This document shows, one piece after another, positions 1-9,001 of a stretch of DNA of 64,000 nt. Below the pieces are notes generated by a model. It worked only from the letters and a program-made list of their open reading frames with translations. It had not been told where the DNA came from and ran no database searches. Every line of letters begins with the position of its first letter. The stretch's first letter is position 1. The position numbers and the translations under genes are program-made. The DNA comes from Adineta vaga (taxonomy: Eukaryota; Rotifera), in NCBI GenBank assembly GCA_021613535.1, contig CP075497.1, forward strand, positions 6,076,001-6,140,000. The letters are read 5' to 3'.

Positions 1-819
1 CAACAACGATCGACCATCGACTATTTTCTGCACATTCACATGTCACCAACATTACAACCACCATCGTCATTGTCTTCATCAGCAATGACAAGCACAGGAT
101 CAGCTCTTTCATTTCGATCCAATCGTCTCAAACCGGTATGTTTCATTCTTTTTCTCATGATCATCATCGCCTGTCACCGTCATTTGCCTAGATCCAAGTA
201 GTGCCATGGAATATGAAAGACAACGTTTTTGTCATGCAACAAGAAAACATCTCGACCAACGAAACATCATACAAAGACTGGTCACGAACAATCTTTGTTT
301 CACCACTTCATGGCAAAATGACTGCATTCAGTCTTGCAACGATCATGTCCAGTGTGTTTGGATCGGTGTCGATGGCCCAGATAAATACAGATAAATATGG
401 ATATCCGACAGGTGAGTTGTTGAGAGTGAAAGATTGAGAATGTGAAGTGACAAAGGATGTTGATGTATAGGGACGGGAACAGTGTTGTTTTGTGACTCGC
501 ACAGTTACATGCGAGCAGTGGCTGCTGGTGCGATTGACATCAAGTCCGATTGTTTTCATAAGCTGGTAAGTTGTTAGTTTTGTTTATGCAACGGTCAGAA
601 GATGATGATCATGATCGTGATGTTTAGCTTGATATTGATCCATTTCTGCGCGAAAATGAACCATGTGCATTTTGTCCATCGGTTGCTGATTTGTTTTGTC
701 GAAACTTCCATTGTCTTCGATCATATTGTAAACAATGTTGGGTGAATCGTCATGGTACGAAGCCACTTGCTGATCATCAACCTGCAACTCGACGACAACA
801 ACCATTACCACATATTTAA
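1..819 (+). CDS. CPEB1: CPEB-family cytoplasmic polyadenylation element-binding protein, copy 1 (3' part, cut by window edge)
   Basis: This is the C-terminal half of an mRNA-binding translational regulator. Visible exons are <1..135, 192..411, 471..565 and 628..819 (TAA). They encode the end of the first RRM region, then IQVVPWNMKDNVF, the second RRM (RTIFVSPLHGKM ... INTDKYGYPTG) and a C-terminal ZZ-type zinc domain with CAFC, a Cys/His-rich core and a CKQCWVNRH segment. CPEB proteins bind 3'UTR elements and control poly(A) length and translation. The shape (VxPW linker, IDTDK-like motif, ZZ end) is closest to the CPEB1/Orb class. The copy starting at 2158 aligns to it with no gaps over 801 bp. 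The C-terminus differs from copy 2: RRQQPLPHI against RRQQIF. The 5' part lies outside the window. Confidence 0.88.
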
Positions 820-1738
820 AAAATACAATCTATCAAACTTAGCGAAGATCATCCTTCGTTTTTCTTTCTATTTTTCATTTTTATTCACTTTTGTATACAG
901 TATCTTTCATTTCTTATCGAAAAACAGGCTGGTCGTATCTTCATTTTTTATGTGTTTGAAAATTCGATGTGAAAATTGGATATTGTACTTTTTTTACTTG
1001 TGTCAGTATGTAGTATAGTTTTTCGTGTACATAAACTGTATTTCTATCAACAGAACTACCATGTAGTTTACTTGTTGAATAATATCGTTTATCGTTGTTT
1101 ATTTGTTTTTCTATTAACTAATTGTCATTTGAACTAATAGTAAACTATTTTTCACCGGTATTGTAAATATTTGCAGAGGGGTAACTTCGGAAATGAAGAT
1201 ATTTCCTGTTTACTTTGTGTTTTGAACCTCCCTATATGTTGTTGTCATCGTAATGATTTTTCATTGTTTTTCTTCAAGAAAATATATAATTGTTTGATGA
1301 TCTAAATAATATATTTTCTTTCAGTCACGAAATGCAATATCTAAATACATGTGAATGGAATGTATGAGGAACACATTTTTTCATAGTGACATATTGAATG
1401 CATAGAAATTATAAATAATGCAACGGTTTCAATAACGATATATTTGAAGATTTGAAAGAAAATCGTTTATTTTTTCTTTTCAGTAATTTAAATATTACTA
1501 GCTATATAAATGTCAATTCATTGTCTTTTCTTCAATCCCTCGATATATACGTATATATGTAACTCGATAATGTTAGAAGAAACAGAAAAAATGTTAATTG
1601 TTCATTTCATTTCGTCTTACACGTGTTCAATATTTGTAGAAAAAGAGAATCAAAGGCGCAAGTTGAATAAGAATGAATTCAAACATCGAATTCATTACAA
1701 CTGATTGTTGTGTTATTATATGTCACGTCAAAGTAACG
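820..1738. other. Intergenic, AT-rich, no gene recognised
   Basis: This is the 3' flank of CPEB copy 1. It shares no visible similarity with the 3' flank of copy 2. It holds T-rich stretches and short open runs with no domain or splice pattern I can support. Confidence 0.5.
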
Positions 1739-2020
1739 ATGTTACGACCATTATTAAAATATGTTCGTGTTGTACAGGATGACCGACGATTAAAATCGAA
1801 TTGATACTTCCGACTACAGGTATAGAAAGTTGAATTTTCTTCTTTTGTAATGATAAAATGAGTAAATAGAATCATTTTTTCCGATTGACTCTAGTCCAAT
1901 CTATATCTCGACTTGAAACGGCAATCTAATAAATTAAGTGTGAAAGAACAATTTCGATATGTTCAAGAAATGATGGCATATAAAAAAGAAACAGATCAAT
2001 TCATTGATGTTTCTTCTTAA
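1739..2020 (+). pseudogene. Possible small two-exon gene with an in-frame TGA
   Basis: Proposed exons are 1739..1819 and 1895..2020, giving a 68-codon frame. It starts MLRPLLKYVRVVQDDRRLKS and ends KKETDQFIDVSS-stop. Codon 22 (1802-1804) is TGA; the frame stays open on both sides of it and across a good GT...AG intron (gtatag ... ctctag). An AATAAA lies at 2025, five bases past the stop. The second exon has coding-like composition with a lysine/glutamine-rich helix. I recognise no family. It could be a pseudogene, a gene with recoded TGA, an assembly error, or chance. Confidence 0.3.
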
Positions 2021-2157
2021 TATTAATAAATAACTATGTTGAGATTGTGTGTGAATCTAAACTCATTTGCTATTGAATATATTTCTTCTGTAAGTAGATG
2101 GGATAAATAAGCAATGTCTACTTTTAGATTTGTCTCTAGTTTTTAAATCTATATTTA

Positions 2158-4343
2158 ATGGACAAAAATTTTACAAAAACGACTTCGTCATCCGATTTGG
2201 GTGAGTTTGTTGACTTCAATATTCTTCACTAACAATAAACATTTTTATTATATAGGTTCATCGGATAACGAAAGTAATATTCAATCAACATCTCGTTTTC
2301 CATTCTTTCCATCATCACAGTCAACAATGACTGTGACCAACACATTCAATGATATAGATGAAGGATTTGAAAATCAAATTTTTTTTCGTGATGATCTTGG
2401 TCTATCACGAACGTCAACAACGGTTCGATGGTGAGTGCAAGTTTAACTCAACTAAAGAATATTCTGTTTGATATTTTACATGTTCTAGGCAATCCGAAAT
2501 GAGAAATTTGAATTCTTCTAAACAACAAACTTCATCTGTACTATCTTCTTTTAATGAAGATTTTCTGTAGGTATATTCAGTATTATTCGATGTTCTATCT
2601 TATGCTTATACGAGCTATCTAGAAATAACAAAGATGTATCTACATCATCAATGACAAATGTTTTAATCTCACCTATGTCTCGTTTGTCGACATCATCATC
2701 TGTTATGTCGTTCAACAGCATCGGCGCTTATAAAACTTTTGAACAACAACAACATTCAGTACGTACTAACTCACGCATAAGCTTTGAAATAAACTTCAGT
2801 TTTTCAATTGTATCTCATTCACAAATCTAATCGTGACATTGTCATTTCAATCACACTTCTTCATTTTAGTCTCGCTCAACAATAACCAATTCAACTGATC
2901 AGTTAATTATGTCGAATGAAAATATCAACCATTTTCCATCTATGAAATCATATTTACCATTACCAGCACCATTGTCAAATCGACAAACATTCTCTGCTAT
3001 TGACAACATTCCATCCATCGTCTCAGACAATGATCTGCAACGAGTTCCACCTTCCTTCAGAACACTCACATCCTCAGCAACATTTGGTACATTTTCTACT
3101 ATCTAACTCTTCATCATTCATACTCTTGTTCATTCTAGGCAATGGTTCTCTCCTACAATCTCAAACACAGCCACAACCACAGATTGTTCACAGTGCTGGT
3201 CGATCAAATCCAATGCCATCTTGGCGAGGTTACTTACCAATGAGATTCGAGCCCATGACCATTGATCAATATCAAATCAACTCTAACTTCTCACAAAAAG
3301 TGTTTCTTGGTGGTATTTCTCCTGAACTCACCGAAGGTAAGTCGTCCTCTTATCCTCATTTATCATGTACACTTTGTGCTTTAGCTGAGTTGTTGTTGGT
3401 ATTGAGAAAGTTTGGCAAATGCAACATCAAATGGCCAAAGAATGATGGACTCAATCACAACATGCCAGGTTTCTGTCATGTTGTATTTCGAGAATCTCGA
3501 TCAGTGTGTGAACTTCTCAAACATTGCACTCGTCAACAACGATCGACCATCGACTATTTTCTGCACATTCACATGTCACCAACATTACAACCACCATCGT
3601 CATTGTCTTCATCAGCAATGACAAGCACAGGATCAGCTCTTTCATTTCGATCGAATCGTCTCAAACCGGTATGTTTCATTCTTTTTCTCATGATCATCAT
3701 CGCCTGCCACCGTCATTTGCCTAGATCCAAGTGGTGCCATGGAATATGAAAGATAACGTTTTTGTTATGCAGCAAGAAAATATCTCGACCAACGAAACAT
3801 CATACAAAGACTGGTCACGAACAATCTTTGTTTCACCACTTCATGGCAAAATGACTGCATTTAGTCTTGCAACGATCATGTCCAGTGTGTTTGGATCGGT
3901 GTCGATGGCCCAGATAAATACAGATAAATATGGATATCCGACAGGTGAGTAGTTGAGAGTGAAAGATTGAGAATGTGAAGTGACAAAGGATGTTGATGTA
4001 TAGGAACGGGAACAGTGTTGTTTTGTGACTCGCACAGTTACATGCGAGCAGTGGCTGCTGGTGCAATTGATATCAAGTCTGATTGTTTTCATAAGCTGGT
4101 AAGTTGTTAGTTTTGTTTATGCAACGGTCAGAAGATGATGATCGTGATCGTGATGTTTAGCTTGATATTGATCCATTTCTGCGAGAAAATGAACCATGTG
4201 CATTTTGTCCATCAGTTGCTGATTTGTTTTGTCGAAACTTTCATTGTCTTCGATCATATTGCAAACAATGTTGGGTGAATCGTCATGGTACGAAGCCACT
4301 TGCTGATCATCAACCTGCAACTCGACGACAACAAATCTTTTAA
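2158..4343 (+). CDS. CPEB1: CPEB-family cytoplasmic polyadenylation element-binding protein, copy 2 (complete)
   Basis: Ten exons give a 542-codon protein: 2158..2200, 2256..2430, 2489..2566, 2623..2758, 2870..3086, 3139..3336, 3385..3668, 3725..3944, 4004..4098, 4161..4343. The N-terminal ~265 residues are Ser/Thr/Asn-rich and look disordered, as is usual in CPEBs. RRM1 begins at about residue 270 (KVFLGGISPELTE, then KWPKNDG and GFCHVVFRES). RRM2 follows at about 398 (RTIFVSPLHGKM), and a ZZ-type zinc domain covers about 483-540 (CAFC ... FCRNFHC ... CKQCW). The order and spacing match CPEB1/Orb. CPEBs bind U-rich 3'UTR elements and recruit polyadenylation or repressor machinery. The third exon ends just before an in-frame TAG, which supports the donor chosen there. 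Its last four exons duplicate those at 1-801. Confidence 0.93.
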
Positions 4344-4877
4344 AGGATTAAGTACAAACGATGTTTGTAATCATTTTTTTTCTTTTTCTGTTTTTTGAAT
4401 CTTCCTTTGTATGTATTGTGGTTTCTTTTTTCTTTTCTGTTTTTATCTTGAAAATTAGTTATTGTGCTTTTGTGTATGTGTGTGTGATATACTATTTTAC
4501 TGTTATGAACCACCTATCGATCGAAGGCTGCAGTTTATTGTGCTTTCAATCGATATTCTTTACCATTGTTTGTTTTGTTTTTCTGATAAGATTGCTCAGT
4601 TTGTTGTGGATTTTGTCTTTGTTATAAGGACTTTTATGGAAATGTTTTACCTGATGAAACAAAAGAAAGATATGAAATATATCAAAATAAATATAGGTGT
4701 GTTTAAGATTGCTCTCGAACAATATTTTGTATTAAATAGGAAAAGAAAGTTCAAGTTCATATAAACCATCACTATTCAAATGTTCTTTTTGATATTTAAG
4801 TGATAATTTTATTTTATTCTAAATAAAAGTTTTCCCGATTAGAAAAAAAGAATAGTACATAATTTGAGAGTGTTTTT
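4344..4877. other. Convergent intergenic region
   Basis: This is the shared 3' region of CPEB copy 2 (+) and the TIR gene (-). An AATAAA at about 4821 on + is a plausible polyadenylation signal. No gene seen. Confidence 0.5.
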
Positions 4878-7217
4878 TTACAACCATGTTGATCCTTCCT
4901 CTGAAGTTTTCATTTTTCTAACTAATTGTTGATCACTACATTTTTCATATGCATCTTGTGCTGTACCATCTGGATCATATTCAAGACGTAAACGATAAAG
5001 TGCATCAACAAATGTAACAAAATCCAACGTATCAAGTTTTTTTCCATGGAATAATTTGTAATATTTCGTATACACTCGAATATACTCATTACGATAGAAT
5101 AGTTTTATATGACGTGCATAAACAATTAGAGCTGTACCAGTATGAAATCGATCAGCATAGAAGGTAATCAAATCTTTATGTATATGATTATCATCAAACC
5201 ATTGTTGAATATCCTTTTTTGTCCAATCTTTTAATGTAAGTAATTTATTTTCTTCGATTTCAATATCTTTTACTGAAATTGTTTCAGATGATGAACATGA
5301 AACAGATTGTGTTGGTGGCAATGAAGGTTTGGAAATTATGAGTGGAGCTAGTTTTTGGTCAGTATCAATCATTGATGATAATTCTTTAATAGCATCGGAA
5401 AATAATTTTCGTCCAAAATGAATATATTTTTGGCCTGCAATTCGAATACCAAGCCAACCACTAGCACGATATTGTTGATTGGGTGCATAGATGGGTACAA
5501 TACGTTTTTTTAATGTATCACTTGCATATGAAAGTTCTTGTCGACATGACTTTGAATCATAATATTCTTTTGAAACAATGAGAACGATAACAGTTGCCAT
5601 TTCCATTGCACGTGCAATTTCTTCCCAAAGATCATCGGAATGAGCAACGGCATCACGTGCTTGTTTATAATCTACCCAAACAGGTACATGAATTGATAAA
5701 CGTTCAACAAGTTCTCGACAAAATTCTGAATCACTATGTGAATAACTAATCATTACAAGTGGTCGTTGATTTGTTTCTTCATTTGATACATTTGACATTG
5801 GACGTACGGATGATTTGAGATTCCATAAAATGCCTTCTGCAGCTTTTTTCAATGAACATAAATCACGTGGAATAGATTTTGTTCGTGTTCCAATATATAA
5901 TGCTGATGATGTTGCTAAATTTGATATGGTATGCATAAGAAGTGAATTTGATTGAAAATTTTCATGATAACATTGATGAAATGATATACTCCATAGTAAA
6001 TTTGTCAATGATAATAATGCTTCATCATCGTATGGTTGATGAATTCGATTGGTATCGCTAACAATAGTTGTAAAATGTACAATTAACTGTGCTAAACATT
6101 GAAATAATTCATTATTTATATTCATACATTTAATTAATATATCATCATTAACAAATACTTTACAAAGTACAGTTAAAATTTCTGATATATGAAAACAACG
6201 ATAAAATAAATGTTCACTACGTGCTGCTTCAAGTGTATGGAAAACTAGATCATGAAGTGTTTGACACATTCGACTATCAGCTAACATTGTCAAATGTTTA
6301 ATTTCATCGGCTTCAGTAAGTAGTGCATAGATCATACATTGAAGAAAAGAAAGACATTTATATTGAGATTCAGTATGAGTTTTTTCTATTTGTTCACGAC
6401 TTTCACCAAGAACTTGAAGGCAATTTAATTGATTAAGAATTTCGACACCATCTGGATGTCGAGCTAATTTTTGAAGAATTAAATGTATATAATGATCGAT
6501 ATTATACGATACTCGTGATTGTTTGTTTGTATTCATATCGATTAACCATTGAACACAAGCATGAGGCCATTGATTTTGAATAATTAATGGTATTAATATT
6601 GGTTTCTTCGAAAAAACTTTCATTAATCCTAAAATTGTTTGAATGACTAATTCACGATGTTGACATTGCCAATATGTTTTTGTAAATGTAAGTAAATATG
6701 AAAGTAAATTTGTTGGAATATCTTCTTGTTTTATTGGAGTTAAGACACTTGAAAATCCAACAATAGGTAAAATACAATTGATCAAATTATCATATCGTTC
6801 ATCGGCTGTAAAATAAGATTCCTTCAATAAAGCAATATAACTTCCAAATATAATTTCCAATCGAGATGTATCTTTCATTAAGATTAATACTTCAAATAAA
6901 CATATATTACGTAAAGCATTTGCTAATGTTTCCAAAAAGATTTTCGTTTGAATAAAATCATTATCATGTTCATCATGATTCGATAATATTTCATCAATAA
7001 TCGGAACAATACGATATAGATTATCAATAATAGCAAAATAAAATACTTTCTTATCTTGTAAACTATTTGAAAATGCACGTTTTAATTGAATATTCAATTG
7101 TTCAATAACATCTCCATGATTAATATTTGATAATTCTGATGTCGATAGAGCTTTCAAACTCTCGATAAATTCATCACCATTCATTTGACATTGAACAGAA
7201 TTCAAATCACCACTCAT
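4878..7217 (-). CDS. Intronless armadillo-like / TIR / SAM-like domain protein
   Basis: A single 779-residue open frame without introns, unlike most neighbours. Residues ~1-470 are all-helical and leucine-rich and look like an ARM/HEAT solenoid. Residues ~485-615 are a TIR domain: it starts PLVMISYSHSD, continues with VPVWVDYKQARD and TVIVLIVSKEYYDS, then CRQELSYA and RIVPIYAP. Glu561 in CRQEL sits where SARM1-type NADases carry the catalytic glutamate, though signalling TIRs often have Glu there too. After a Ser-rich linker, residues ~665-760 (LKDWTKKDIQQWFDDNHI ...) look like a SAM-type helical domain. SARM1 has the order ARM-SAM-SAM-TIR, so this is a relative in parts and not an orthologue. 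Likely roles are NAD cleavage or innate and stress signalling, but the substrate is unknown. Confidence 0.85.
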   Translation of the reverse strand: MSGDLNSVQCQMNGDEFIESLKALSTSELSNINHGDVIEQLNIQLKRAFSNSLQDKKVFYFAIIDNLYRIVPIIDEILSNHDEHDNDFIQTKIFLETLANALRNICLFEVLILMKDTSRLEIIFGSYIALLKESYFTADERYDNLINCILPIVGFSSVLTPIKQEDIPTNLLSYLLTFTKTYWQCQHRELVIQTILGLMKVFSKKPILIPLIIQNQWPHACVQWLIDMNTNKQSRVSYNIDHYIHLILQKLARHPDGVEILNQLNCLQVLGESREQIEKTHTESQYKCLSFLQCMIYALLTEADEIKHLTMLADSRMCQTLHDLVFHTLEAARSEHLFYRCFHISEILTVLCKVFVNDDILIKCMNINNELFQCLAQLIVHFTTIVSDTNRIHQPYDDEALLSLTNLLWSISFHQCYHENFQSNSLLMHTISNLATSSALYIGTRTKSIPRDLCSLKKAAEGILWNLKSSVRPMSNVSNEETNQRPLVMISYSHSDSEFCRELVERLSIHVPVWVDYKQARDAVAHSDDLWEEIARAMEMATVIVLIVSKEYYDSKSCRQELSYASDTLKKRIVPIYAPNQQYRASGWLGIRIAGQKYIHFGRKLFSDAIKELSSMIDTDQKLAPLIISKPSLPPTQSVSCSSSETISVKDIEIEENKLLTLKDWTKKDIQQWFDDNHIHKDLITFYADRFHTGTALIVYARHIKLFYRNEYIRVYTKYYKLFHGKKLDTLDFVTFVDALYRLRLEYDPDGTAQDAYEKCSDQQLVRKMKTSEEGSTWL

Positions 7218-7643
7218 TTGATTTTTTTATAAGAAACAAAATGGCACAACGATTAAATATACGTCGAGATGTATTTATGTATAATTTTACCTTTACAAGT
7301 ATACTGTCATTAAATACAGATTTGCATCCACGTCAAACGGCCGCATATATATATATGCATATAAAACACGTCATTTAATTAAATATGACAAAATGCCTTG
7401 TCATGCCGATAATAGCAGAATATATAACAATCTCGAAAACATTAGTCAAACTCTTATATATTGATATTACAGGTAGTCTGTCAATAGATTCGACATAAAT
7501 GGTCAATTTAATCGGATGAATAATCCATTCTCTTTCATTCTTTCTTGCTGTTTTTTTTCATATTATTGAAAGAAGATCCGTATAAATACATTCATGCACG
7601 CAAATACACACACTTGTAAAAAAAAGAATTTTATTGAATATGA
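7218..7643. other. Intergenic region upstream of the TIR gene
   Basis: It contains the self-complementary run gcatatatatatatgc near 7345 and a short CA-rich stretch near 7595. It also holds the 3' flank of SNAP-25. No gene seen. Confidence 0.45.
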
Positions 7644-8336
7644 TTAGTTACGTCGAAGTATAACTTGAGCTTTTTTATTCGCATCATCCATTCGATTTTG
7701 TCCAACGTCAACTTTCTTTGCAATACGATCGAGTTGACCCGTTTGAGTTTCTATTGTATCACCCATGTCCAGTGCCATATTCTTTAAATTCCCAAGATAT
7801 CCACTAACTAATTGTAAATTATCATCCATTTCTTCTTCTCTATCATCATTTGTGATACGAGTGACATAACCTTTTGAAGCCATACCTTCTTCACCAGCCA
7901 TTCGTAATTTTGGTTCGGCGGTGATTGGTGATGATTTTTGACTACTAATTGTTGTACTACTATTAACAAATGGTTGATGCATACGAATTTTTCGATTCCA
8001 TGGTAGAACACATAGACCACAACATTTTTGTAAATTGTTTAAATTTCTTTCTGCTTCATCCATACCAGCATGAATATTATCAAGTCCACCCTGTCGAAGG
8101 AAAAATTAAGAATAAAATTTATGCGTTTTCTTTTTGTTTACTTCAATTTGATTGAGTTTTTCACCTTGTTCATCAAGCATGATCATGGTATTAGTACCGA
8201 CTTCTTGAGATTCGGCAACTAAACCAAGCATACGACGTGTTGATTCTAAAGATTCATTTGTTTTTGAATGAATTTGTGCTTGAATTCCATCTAAATCATC
8301 ATTTCCCCCTTCACGATTATTATTTGATGAATACAT
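7644..8336 (-). CDS. SNAP25: SNAP-25 family t-SNARE
   Basis: Two exons (8142..8336 and 7644..8090) encode 214 residues, close to the ~206 of animal SNAP-25. The first SNARE helix contains ESLESTRRMLGLVAES and MLDEQGEKLNQIE. A cysteine cluster, KCCGLCVLPWNR, matches the palmitoylated linker that anchors SNAP-25 to the plasma membrane. The second SNARE helix contains EEEMDDNLQLVSGYLGNLK, ALDMGDTIETQ, LDRI and ANKKAQ. SNAP-25 supplies two of the four helices of the exocytic SNARE bundle with syntaxin and synaptobrevin, which drives synaptic and secretory vesicle fusion. The central-layer glutamines are present (DEQGEKL; ETQTGQLDRI). The start is the only Met ahead of the first helix. Confidence 0.95.
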
Positions 8337-9001
8337 GAATGTATTGTCTTTTCTTTGCTTTTTGATATCTTATGTTGCCACCTTCTGGCTAAAATGAAAT
8401 ACAAAACAAAAAAGAATAGATATAATAGATATATGAGAGAAAAAAGTAAATGAAAAGACGTAACAGCGGGGTAACACAAGTAAGATAGGGTGATGATAGC
8501 GAACGAAAAGAAGAAGAAGAAGAAGAAGAGATAGATAATACAAAAGTAAAGAAATCAAATGATGTAAGATTATCATTGTATTAGTTCAATGTTTGCATAC
8601 AATGAAAAATTGCGAAAGAGGAACGTTTAATTCTTGTATATTGACTTACAAATATGAAAAATCAATACAATGAATTTTATCTTATTTAATACAAAGAAAT
8701 CGATATAAAGTATTGTTTCGATTGAAATAATAAACAGATGTTCTTATTCGAAAAAAATAAAATCAGAAAACATGTTCTGTTTCGCTCGATCAAACGAATA
8801 TGGATATATTTGTACGTTCGAATTCGATTTTTGTATTCATTGAACACAGATGGCGCTCTCTCACGTACCATCTGTTTCGATTGGTTAACAATACAGCGCG
8901 TCTTTGTCTCTCTGTCGACGGTGGTCCGTCCGTCTATGATTATCCATTCATTGTTAATTGTTTCACTTCACTCTAGTCATTTGTTTTTAGATCATCTAAC
9001 G
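8337..9001. promoter_or_regulatory. Divergent intergenic region between SNAP-25 and Wee1
   Basis: These 665 bp separate the two divergent start codons and should hold both promoters. An AAG microsatellite lies at about 8508-8529. The Wee1 frame stays open upstream to an ATG at 8738, but the Met at 9002 starts the low-complexity N-terminus better. No core promoter motif could be assigned with confidence. Confidence 0.4.

Noticed and set aside
8738-9001. N-terminal extension of Wee1 from the ATG at 8738
   Set aside because: The extra 88 residues are basic and hydrophobic, unlike the acidic Ser-rich start from Met at 9002, and they overlap the likely promoter.
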